From the NCBI GenBank assembly GCA_900660155.1, contig CABFPE010000077.1, positions 1,587,723-1,651,722 on the forward strand: a DNA stretch of 64,000 nt, read 5' to 3'. The notes under the pieces are model-generated. The model was given only the letters and a program-made list of their open reading frames with translations. It made no database searches and was not told the DNA's origin. Below, piece by piece: positions 48,501 to 60,500 of this stretch. A program made the translations under genes and the position numbers. This DNA is from Hofstenia miamia. Taxonomy: Eukaryota > Xenacoelomorpha > Acoela > Hofsteniidae. The first letter of the stretch is position 1; the number at the start of each line of letters is the position of its first letter.

Positions 48501-51500
48501 TTATGGATTTCGCAAACGTCCAGAAAAAGTCCAAATATGTACAGACTTTAAGAATTCTGTATCTGAAGAAGACAATGTTGAAAACCCGGAAGAAACTACA
48601 AATGTGGATGACATTTGAGATCAATTAGCAGCACGTGCATCCGAAAATGAAGATCTCCAATCACATGAGAAATGGCGCTGGAAGCCCATTTGCAATGGTT
48701 ATTACAACTCCATTTCAATATTTCTCCGATTATTTCGATGACGATTTTTTGCAAGTGATATGTGACGAAACCAATTTATATGCTCATCAGAAGAACATAG
48801 AATCCAATTTTAGTGTTAGCATAGAAGAGCTTAGAGTGTTTTTTGGGTGTTCAAAGTGAATGTCACTCATTAAGTTTTCACAAATTCAGCAATACTGGCA
48901 AAGAAGCAATAGAATCCCACAAGTGGCTAATTTCATGACCAGAACAAGATTAAAATTAAAAGTAATCTTCACTTCGCCAATAACGACAACATCCCATTTC
49001 TAATGATAATAGACTACAAGATCAGTTTACTGATTGATCAATTTAACAGATGTTTCAGACATTCCAATGGAATCGAGTCTATCAATTGATGAGCAATTGA
49101 TTCCTTATAAAGGATGCAAATCTTCCCTTCGACAATATCTGCCCAATAAGCCGAAAAATGGGGATATAAGTTATATGCTCTTTGTGGCAGAAATCGATTT
49201 ATTCATAAACTAGAATTCTATTGTGGCAAATTACAAGAAGAAAATGTCAAATCAGAGTTCGGGAAATTTGGCGACTTAGTATTAAGACTAGCAAGCTCAA
49301 TCCCTGAAAATGTAAGAATTTCCAACTGTATGCTGATAATTACTTCAACTCTACAAATTTTTTAACGAAGCTTTCAATATATATGCTTGGTACACTTCAG
49401 TTTGAACCACATATAAGAAGCAAGCAGAAACGTGGTGACATTGTGGAATACCAGTCTGAGAAAGATGGCATTAAATTAAGTAGTGCTGTGCAGTGGTTTG
49501 ACAACAAACCACTATTGAGTACATTGGTCGGCTCTGAACCTGTAGGTGAAATCGAACTTTTCAATAAAAAAGAACGACGACGAGATAGTATCAGTTGTCC
49601 AGCAATCGTCCAATATTACATCAAAGATATGGGCTATGTGGCCGACTTTAATCGTTATATTTCTCTCTATAGAACTGACCAACATTGCAGAGATCGCCAC
49701 TATCTAAGAATATTTTTCTATTTTGTAGACGCTGCTATGGTCAATAGTTGGATGCTTTATTGACTATTGGATTTTTCCTCTAAAGTGTGCACGAATTTAA
49801 CTTATTCTAAGGAGATGTCAACACCAAGTAGAGGTCGCCCATCTTCTCAGTGCCCTGTTAAGCGTCCCTTAACTGTCCCTAGCAATACTCCTGATTTTAT
49901 AAAAAACAATGGCATTGGACATTTGCCAGAAGTTCCCGACAAGAGATTACGATGTAAATTAGCTTCTTGCAACCAGAAATCGAATTTCTTCTGCTCCAAG
50001 TGTAAACAATATTTATGTATTAACTTGAAAAGAAATTGCTTTAAATCATTTCATTTATTCTTTGTAAACATTTTTCATTTTTACATTTGTATCATTTTTA
50101 TACAGTAAAATTCCTTAAAAAGATGTAGCTAAATTTCCACATTTGTAGAAAAATTAGTACTATAGTGGACTAGCGTGACATATTTGCCACAGGGTCTAAG
50201 CATATTGAAAATTACAAAAATTTTGAAATAAAATATATCCATGTAATAATTACGTAGCATTTATACGAATGCCACTATATAAAATGAATTTTATACATTA
50301 ATGTATATTTGGTCCAGTTAAGGTTAATACAAAAATACCTTCGCAAATGTAAATTTACTTAAATTTGTATGAGATTGATCACAAAAAGAAAATAGTCATC
50401 TATAAAAACTTAACCATTGAAACTGTACGTAATTCTGAAATGGTTAATTGGTCTCTCACTTTTGAGTTACGAACTTAGCTCGAACTTCTGTCACAGAAAA
50501 ATTGTATTGAAGTTGAGAAAATGTTTGTAATGCATATTTATATGAATATTACATGCATGAATGTTTATTTATTATTCACATTCAGAAATAAAACTTTAAA
50601 TAAATTATTGATTTGTAGAAACAGACCGAACTCCAACTTGTGCTAGAAATTTCCTCGAAAATTAAAAATTAATGTTTTGATTTTTTAATTCCAACAAAGC
50701 TAAAACACTAACAAGAGCAATAATTAAGATATTTACCTAGACTCTTACAATAATATATCAATTATAAATTGAGATTATTTAAATATCATAAATCTGGAAA
50801 ACCATTCTAAAAATTCGAAAAAACTACTAAAATTTTGCATTTAGTATACTATACTACAATCGCACCCTCTTGTTCTGAACAATGTATTTATATTATGCAT
50901 CTCTGAACTGTCTCTGATTTAATGAATCACAATGGCGTTTATGTAATGGTCATTAAACAAAATAATGAATTGACAGTTGTGCAAAAATGAAGCAGCAAAG
51001 GTGAAAAAGAAAAATAGTGAAAATTAATTTACATAAAATCGGTTTTCACTCAACAGATAAAACACGCTGGTTAAAAGCAAAAAACATCAAAAAGAGTTAG
51101 ACAAGCCATGTCAGCACATCGAAAAACTACCAGTTGCAAAAAGAATGGTAAAGAAATGAGACATCACAATTGTAAATGGAAATAGCAGAATTAATGCAAT
51201 TTACTTGACTTAAATTTATGTGAGAATAGCCTTCATATAAACAAGTTAGCAAGACGCTTTCAGCGATTTACTAAAACAAAATTCTAATAGATTTCAAAAA
51301 CGATGTAAATGACAAGTGAGAACTACATTTTGAGTGTTACATGAACAAATGAATGGCCGAAGCCTAACAAATATTGAATTTTGAAGAAAAAGTATTTTCA
51401 AAGTTTAAAGGAAGTAAAATAAGGAGAAACATCGCAAACCACTTTCTAAAAAACTCATCACATCAGAAATCACACAACCATACACACCAAACAAAAATCT

Positions 51501-54500
51501 CACAAAATCGTGGAAGAAAGCACGAGGAATTTTCAAATGCTATAAATAATCAATTTAGTGTGTTTTAAATTATGAAATTATTTATAGCTCACAACAGCAA
51601 ATGAAAGATAATGAAACATAAGTTCTTTCAACTTTAAGCCTACTTATTAACGACTCGTAAATAATGTGCGAGACAAAAACCAATAGAAAAGAGTAGTCTT
51701 GTAATTTTACTTCTTAAACTGCATTGCTAGGTAGTCTTAAATTTCTAACAATTTTGTTGAGAAGGGCTCTTACAAAAACGCAAAAATACACTCAGTTTTA
51801 CAAAATGTTTTAAAAGCAGAGCAACGGGGAAACAAATCATGTTCTAGAATGATGAAATTAAATGCTAATAATTAACAAAATTATCACATTCCAGATGTGG
51901 CAACAAAATGAGATTTGCATTTCAAACAAAGTCAATGAATTTGAACAGGAATACACTTAATATGTGAAAAATAAAATTATCACAACGTCAAATGAAAGAA
52001 TCCAATTATTTCTATCTTAAATAGGAAATTCACAGCAGGATTACTAAAACCAGAAGAGCATCTTCCGCAGTCAATTAAGCTACAAATATTAGTCATGAAA
52101 AAGATCCTGTGCTAAAACAATCTTTCAGTTATGCATTTCATGAAGGAAGACCTAATTCAAAAATTGATTTTTTATTAAAAATACACTTCACAATATTAGC
52201 TTTATTGAAAACTGTCACTGATTTAGTTCTCTTAATAAACGTGTTTTGAGGTGTAGCCGTTGAACATTAATTTTCATAATTTGATTAGTCTTTAAAACTT
52301 TCTAAATTGGGTTTCCAATTAACACATATATTGAAGTACGTCTAAAATGTAAAAATTCCTAACTGAGTAAGTAAAAGCAATTTTCATTCTCTTAAAAACT
52401 CAAATACAGAGGCTAGTAAGCAAAATCAATCCCAGTTTAACAGAAAAATTGAATTAATTTTTTTCAAAAATAGTATAAATATGCAATTAATAATACTTCA
52501 TAACCTATAAGAAAATGAAACCGATTACAAAAATCTGTGATAACTAATGTATGCAATGGACGAACAGCGAATTAAATAATAATGGCTATTGAATGAGTGA
52601 AAAAAATTATAAACATCTAGATGAATAACGAAATTAAGTTGAATAAAGGAGGAATCACTGAAGCATTGATTGGAGTCTGTTAACTAATGAAATTAACAAA
52701 GTCAGTAAAATTAGCGATATTATGCAATCAGACATCACAACGTCAGATTTGAAAACAGCCTTTCAGAAAGGAGGCAATTAACAGTTCGAGAGAACTAACC
52801 TATGTGAGTGTCGTCAGAGCGACTGAGTTCATGCAATGCAGGAAGAGCGCCCTCTTGCTCGATAGCAATGGCACCCTCGCGATCCTGGGACAGTTCGTTG
52901 AGAACCCCTACAGCGACTCGAACAATGTTTACACGCGAAGAATAAAGTAACTAAAATCAGCAGCATTAGTCATAATATTTTGAACACGAACTACATTGAG
53001 AAAACAAACAAATCATGCATTTTACATGAAAATAGCAAAATATTTATACAGTGCTCAGTAAAATAACGTATTGGTACTTCATGTTTAAGCATGCGCTTTC
53101 TAAATATATTATACAGAAGAACTTTTGTGACAGAACTTTACTACAAAGTCGAACTATTAAAAGAATGTAATGATTTCACACTTGAAAATCCGGGTCTAAA
53201 ATGGATCTCCTCTTTGATTAGCATACCTCGCGCTGGTTTTAAACATCGCATCTAACGAAGTGGTCGCATTTAAGGATTTTATAAACCTAATTCCTAAGCT
53301 TATAAATAAGCTAAAATACATAATTTTTTTGCAAATTTTTATCAAGTAATTCATATTTTTATACAGAAAAACTTAAGAGTGTGGAATGATAACTTCCAAT
53401 TCGATTTAATACAAGCTAAATAATCGGTTTTTGATAGAAATTAATGCGGTGAAAACATATAAATCAATTCATTAAAAGTGATTATTACGTATAGACTAAC
53501 TTATAACCTATTATTTTGCTTTACTTCTCACAGATTTGAGCCAACACGCCTTTACAGTCAATACACTTTTTCTTTTGATAAGAATTCATTTTATAAGATT
53601 CACACGACTCAAAATGCTCGAAATTTAAAAATCATCCTTAGGCTTAAAATATGAATTGAGATTTCTGAAAATCGAATATACTGAGATGTTGGAAAATTTT
53701 CGATTTTTTATGTATTTTATACTAATAAAAATATTTTTCCTGTTCTTCACCCATTCTAACGTTAAGTTTTGTCTGTATAAAAATTTTGACTTTTCAAATA
53801 ATGATAGCTCCGTTTCGCTGTTATAAGTATTAATTGAGCTGCAGACATTTTTAATAATCATGTAGAAATATTTCAGGCTAATAATGACTGAAACATTAAA
53901 GCGGTTCTCGATTTATGCAATGCTCAAAAAATATACGTCGCGCATTTTGAAAAACCAAAGTACAATGTGTATTATTTCGGCAAATAAAATTGTTACGTAA
54001 AATAATTCTTTTACAAGTAGTCAAAAAATTAATCAAGATTTTTAATTCAAATATAATAAGTTAAAATATCTAAGTGTTTCTTAACGCTCAAAATTAAAAT
54101 GTAAGTGTTATTGCACAAACAATGCCTTTCTACATGCTATGGGGAAGCTCTGCCAATCCATTCATGCTAGCTTCGCATACTACTGTATTTTGTTGATTAC
54201 ACTTGTAATAAAAAATATGACGTACTACAATTTTGTGAACATATAAACTAAATAAAATGTAAGGCACCAAATAAGACGCGAGTAGGGTGCACTCAACAAG
54301 CACATACATCAACCGTTTGTGCAAATAAGCTAGGTGCAAAACCTTGCACCTAAATGATTATAATTAGGTAAAAACAGGGCATCATGAAACCAGACAGTGA
54401 ATAAATTTAAAGAAATATAATTCATTAAATCCGTTTTTGTGTTTTAGATATTTATAGCAATTTATAAGATGTTCAATTTTTCTATATAAACAGCACAGTA

Positions 54501-57500
54501 ATAAAAATATTGTAAATATGACAATAAAAATAAAGAATGTCTATAAACGATGATTCTTTTTAATAATTACCTGCACAAATGCAGTAATGCAATTGAGAGA
54601 ACGGATAAGAATCCTAGTGGAAGGATCTCTTGCCAAAATGTGAAGCGCCCCCACAGTGCCTTCAACTAAATCCTGCATAGGTACACCATCTTGATGATAG
54701 TCGTGTTTATGCGCAGCGAGCATCAGCTGCACTAAACGAGGAACTGCATCTTGTAGAGGTGGATGAGCTGCAGGACAAAGGGCCATATTACGAACAAGAC
54801 CAACTGCAGCTTTGATCAATGGCCACCGTGAGGGCGGCGCCAATAATTTGACTATGAGATTTAAACCTGGGCGCACAGCGGCCTGGGCAGCTTCTGCTTC
54901 AGGATGTCGAGATGTAAGATGACGCAGAGCGCACACCTAAAGCAATGAAAATATAGAAATTGTCATGGAACTTTTTTATTGAAATTCACATGATCCAGAG
55001 TGGGGAAGTCCATTTGCAAATCAGTTTGAAATTTGCAACATAAATAGCATTTAAATATATAGTAACAATAAAAATAAGTCAAATTATGAGTCACTTGTTA
55101 TATAATTTTACTTCTAATGTAAAGTTTTATCTTTGAAAGCGCAATTCAGCCATATCTAAATCAATGATGAGGGCCTCAACATCTATATTATCTGTCAACA
55201 AGCTTAACATGAGTGTCAGTTGAAAACAAAACTAATGACTAGCGGTCAATTTGAATCAATGACCGCGGAGACATGAATCAAAATGAAATAATTAACATAA
55301 ATGCAATTGGCGTGTATTTGAATAACTTGCTATAGCATAATAGTCATTTCATTCAATACTAGATAAAATGGATTTAAAATGTTGACAGGAATTGTTATCC
55401 ATTTGCAAATGAAAGGCAGATATTATAACTCGTTCACCATGCGAAGGATTTTCGAGTTTGATTGGGAGAAAGCATAAATTATATTTCCAGGTACGAATTA
55501 CAGTTCTGCTTAGGAAGCGATCCAACGCAATTTCATGTTTGAAAGCGTCAGTTATNAATGTCTATAAACGATGATTCTTTTTAATAAGACTTTGAAATCA
55601 ATCGAATAATTACCTGCACAAATGCAGTAATGCAATTGAGAGAACGGATAAGAATCCTAGTGGAAGGATCTCTTGCCAAAATGTGAAGCGCCCCCACAGT
55701 GCCTTCAACTAAATCCTGCATAGGTACACCATCTTGATGATAGTCGTGTTTATGCGCAGCGAGCATCAGCTGCACTAAACGAGGAACTGCATCTTGTAGA
55801 GGTGGATGAGCTGCAGGACAAAGGGCCATATTACGAACAAGACCAACTGCAGCTTTGATCAATGGCCACCGTGAGGGCGGCGCCAATAATTTGACTATGA
55901 GATTTAAACCTGGGCGCACAGCGGCCTGGGCAGCTTCTGCTTCAGGATGTCGAGATGTAAGATGACGCAGAGCGCACACCTAAAGCAATGAAAATATAGA
56001 AATTGTCATGGAACTTTTTTATTGAAATTCACATGATCCAGAGTGGGGAAGTCCATTTGCAAATCAGTTTGAAATTTGCAACATAAATAGCATTTAAATA
56101 TATAGTAACAATAAAAATAAGTCAAATTATGAGTCACTTGTTATATAATTTTACTTCTAATGTAAAGTTTTATCTTTGAAAGCGCAATTCAGCCATATCT
56201 AAATCAATGATGAGGGCCTCAACATCTATATTATCTGTCAACAAGCTTAACATGAGTGTCAGTTGAAAACAAAACTAATGACTAGCGGTCAATTTGAATC
56301 AATGACCGCGGAGACATGAATCAAAATGAAATAATTAACATAAATGCAATTGGCGTGTATTTGAATAACTTGCTATAGCATAATAGTCATTTCATTCAAT
56401 ACTAGATAAAATGGATTTAAAATGTTGACAGGAATTGTTATCCNAATAATTAACATAAATGCAATTGGCGTGTATATATTTGAATAACTAATAAGCTTGC
56501 TATAGCATAATAGATTAGTCATTTCATTCAATACTAGATAAAATGGATTTAAAATGTTGACAGGAATTGTTATCCATTTGCAAATGAAAGGCAGATATTA
56601 TAACTCGTTCACCATGCGAAGGATTTTCGAGTTTGATTGGGAGAAAGCATAAATTATATTTCCAGGTACGAATTACAGTTCTGCTTAGGAAGCGATCCAA
56701 CGCAATTTCATGTTTGAAAGCGTCAGTTATTTAAATTTTCGCTTTACTGACACTGTCACTTGTGATGCTATTCGCATAATGACAGCAAGAGAGAAAGTTC
56801 ATTTTAAGCATTAAACGAATGCGAGTCAATAAACACTTTTCAATTTAATATTAATATATGAATATTAATGGCATAAAAATTGGCTAACTGACATTTTGTA
56901 ATCTATTCACACTAATTTGATGAGAATTAAGTGGGGGAATGGTTGAACAGTTGAAGTGGAACAAAATCAAGTGCAATCATATTGAAAATGGCAACTTTAC
57001 CAAGATGGCCTTACGCACAGCATAAAAAAATATGGGACACATCTTTTTGATTAAAATTACATCATTGGTCACACATTGAACCTCCGTCATTTTGAAAAGG
57101 TGTTTTTGTTTAGATAACATTTTTTTCATTAAAACAACGAAAGAGAACTAACCGCTGGTTCAATGATATCGTCACGTTCACGGAATGTGGCGATGGCGTG
57201 AAGAAGGGCATCAATAGCACCCAGTGAGCAGCATGTTGTTTTATTTCGGGCGTTGTTGCACGTCAGATTAGAGACAGCTCCTGCAGCACATGTTACAACA
57301 GCTGGATCCGTACTCTGGCCCATTAGCTGAACCAAACGTGCGAGTACTGGCTCCATGTTGTCTTGACGAGTGGCAGCATCAGATAAGTTTCGCAGCGTCC
57401 ACAAGCAATTGAGAACTAAACGTTGACTTTGATGTTTTAAGAGCGCTCCCAACGCTTGCATCCCACCAGCAGCAACTACTGCTGGCTTATTCTTGGCACA

Positions 57501-60500
57501 CACTGACAACACCTAAATAAAAGTTGTTTTGTGGTTATTAATTGAATAAATTACCTTTAAAACTCTTGAGGTGGTCCAAAGCAGTTTCTCATAAGTATAC
57601 GTACGCATAATGCGTACTAATTCTGCAGGCCCTTCAGCTGCTAAAATGGCTTCTTTGCTCTCATCATGTCCATAGGACAAAATCTAAATAAATTAAATTC
57701 AATATAAATATATATCTGAAAATAACACAATCGCAAAATTTTTGCACTGTCAGAAAACTTCATGAAAGCCAAAGAGCTCCGATACTAATTCGACAACGTT
57801 GATTTCATTTTCGCCAATCACACCCTCAGTACACATGTACATGCACTTATGGTTGGGAAATATATGACAGAATTATTAATAGAAACTTGTTATCAACTGA
57901 CTAATTTTATTCTATTTTTAATGTATTTACTAAAATGTGTAGTGCGTGACAAGAAAACTATATGGTTTGTTATGCTAGACGTTTTATAAACATCTGTAAA
58001 TTGTTTTGTAGATGTTAGATAGACCGATATTCACAAAAACTGAACTTTTCATATAACTTTGCAAAAAATAATTTTACATTGATAAGTTATTTAAAATCTA
58101 TTGCATTGTTTAACATCAAATTTTAAAGCAGAGAAAGTAAGCTTTAGAATGAAATCTCTACTTTGTTATTGTGCTGTACAATTGAAATTACTGTAGTTAG
58201 CATTAAATGATTAAAAAATAGAGAAAACCATGTCTTCTTGTCAATCACTGAACATGTAAATATCTACTTACTTAAAGTTTGACTTATCAATATATACTGT
58301 TGCACGAAGATTGTCGATAACATCATAATAGCATACTTTTATTTCTGGCAAAAGTACATGTTTTAAGAATCTGGAAAGTGATAGGTGAAAATACACCGCA
58401 GAAATGATATCAGCTTGTACAAATTAGTACGGTAACATGGTATGGTTTTAATGAATTTTTTGTGATTGACAATGCATTCAGTGTTTGGGATTGGTAACTT
58501 AATACCATGCTACTCTTAATCTAGCATATGAACAAGATGCTAAGTTTTGATGGGGTTTATTTGAATTGACATCGTTTGTGTTGGTTAAGCATATCGTTCA
58601 AATTTTTTATTTAACTGACACGCTAGGTATAAATATTTACGCACACTCAGCTGAGGACATTTCACTTTAATAATTGACAAATTAATCCGCCATTGAATTT
58701 CTCATTATCATTAGTTACCACACATGAAAAAGAATATCGATTATTAATCTTTTAATCCGACAATGAAAAAATACAAATGCGACTCCTGATTTCCAGCAGC
58801 CAAACTACACTGATCCTGTGATTAATTATATATCTAATTATATACTAAATAGCTATGCAACAGTCCACTAGTTATGCAACAATAGAGAGGATCTTCCAAT
58901 TGTACAAAGTGGACGCCCGTATTATTTTAAGACACATTTAACGAAAATATTTATATGAGACATAAGATTATTGGATATAAAACAAAACATTTACCTGTAA
59001 ACAATCGGTTGTAATTGCCAAAAATTTGACATTGTGCTTTGAAAGAAGCTGTACAATTTTTGAAATACCACCGGCTAAACGCACAGCGACTTTGGAACCT
59101 TCTTGATGGAGCAGTAGATTATGGAGTGTTGTAATTGCGTAAAAAAGCACGGCTTCGATGTTGGAAGAGAGCAATTTTATTAAAGCTGGAATTCCGCCGG
59201 ACTTGAAAATTGACAACAAGCCCTGTCGAGTATGACTTAAATTGTGAAGCGTTCCAGCAGCGCATCTAGCAACCTAAAATAAATTAGAGCTTTGAAAAAG
59301 CTTTTAAAATTCTGAAAGTTAACAGAATGTAAATGAAATTCGCACTAGGAAACGAATGTAATGGGACAAGATATATTAGAACATTTATAGATCTATCATT
59401 AAATATCAAGCGAATTTTATAAGTGAAAATATACGATATAACAGAGATGCAATATACACATAATTCTCATATTATCGAAATTGGAATTATATCAAAACTA
59501 AACAAAATTATGTGGATATTTTTTTCTAGTATTATAATTTTTACTGTTTATCAAAAAAACGATTTTAAAAACAAAACAGCAAAATAAACATAAAAATTAT
59601 GAAAATGGAATGTACCTCTGGATCAATAGAAGAGTGCATTGCACTGATCAGTGCAGCTAGCATAGGGGTCGACTGAATAATAGCAGCACGACTAGCCTGA
59701 CTCTTACTCAACTGGTGAACCATATTTGCAGCACGTGCTACGACTACGGCATCCTCGTCGTTTAATAATTTGGTGAGTTCCGGTGTAACCCTGGAAGCCA
59801 AATCCGCATCATCAGCGTAGTTTATCAAACCGCTCACACCTTTCTTTTCCACAGGACCTTGACCCTAAATAAAAAAAATTTCACATGCTGAAGAATTCAA
59901 TTATATGATATCACTATATGATATTCTACTACAGCGCTATATTATAGATTATGAAACGCAATATGTAAACTCAAATGTAAACATATAATGTAAAATCACT
60001 TTGGTAACTCCCTTTGTGAAATGCGGTTATGCTCAAAAACGATACTTCAAAGTCGGTTTTGCTAAATCGGCAGTCATTCATGATATGGTTGTTATAATGT
60101 TATAAGGTGAATTTCTACGAACTTTTAAATGATAATATACGTTTTACAATCCCCTAAGGGGAAGTATTCTTGCAAAAATGTCGAGATTTTGTACTCTTCT
60201 AACATTCTAACCTGATAGCTATCGGGGGTATAAGGATAACTAGCACCAGATCCCGCTTCCCAATACTCGTCTTGTTCGTCCAGAGCGTCTTTGCTGGAAA
60301 CCGATGGTGCTGTTGTAGAATGTCCGGAGTTAATTCCTGAATCTACAAGGTAGTTCTGTTGCTGCCATGCAAGAGTAGCAGCAGATTTAGGACTGGCCAT
60401 GCCCACATCCATATATTGCTGTTGAGGCGGACCTATCAACATAAATACAAATTAAACTCGGTATACAAGCTCATCATAAATGCTCCCAAATAAATTAAAT

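Larger units (their letters stand above)
47472..50317 (+). mobile_element. piggyBac-family transposon, decayed
   Basis: TTAA target duplications lie at 47468-47471 and 50318-50321. Ends read inwards are ATGGACCAGCGTG and CTGGACCAAATAT. Subterminal near-palindromes related to GTGTCATATATGGCAC occur at about 47,482, 48,149 and 50,172. A broken transposase lies in the + orientation, opposite to the host gene. A 321-bp element is inserted at 47663-47983. Confidence 0.88.
46728..52799 (-). other. Beta-catenin intron 8 with piggyBac insertion
   Basis: About 6.1 kb, the longest intron of the gene. It holds the piggyBac element at 47472-50317; the remainder (46,728-47,467 and 50,322-52,799) is AT-rich without recognisable features. 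Confidence 0.85.
54536..56731 (-). repeat. Tandem allelic contigs joined at single N bases
   Basis: Block A (54536-55555), N at 55556, block B (55557-56443), N at 56444, block C (from 56445). B repeats A from its start, with about 22 extra intronic bases near 55,586-55,608. C repeats the end of B and A with three small insertions and then continues into unique sequence. A and C together form one plausible locus. Confidence 0.92.

Noticed and set aside
54571-55979. Mutually exclusive or tandemly duplicated exon 7 in beta-catenin
   Set aside because: The copies are identical in coding sequence, are bounded by single N bases, and differ only by allele-like intron indels.
60125-60211. Extension of beta-catenin exon 2 ([12 protein letters not shown]...) as a replacement alpha-catenin site
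   Set aside because: It lies beyond a usable donor, bears no resemblance to the conserved helix, and skipping it gives an in-phase join to exon 3.
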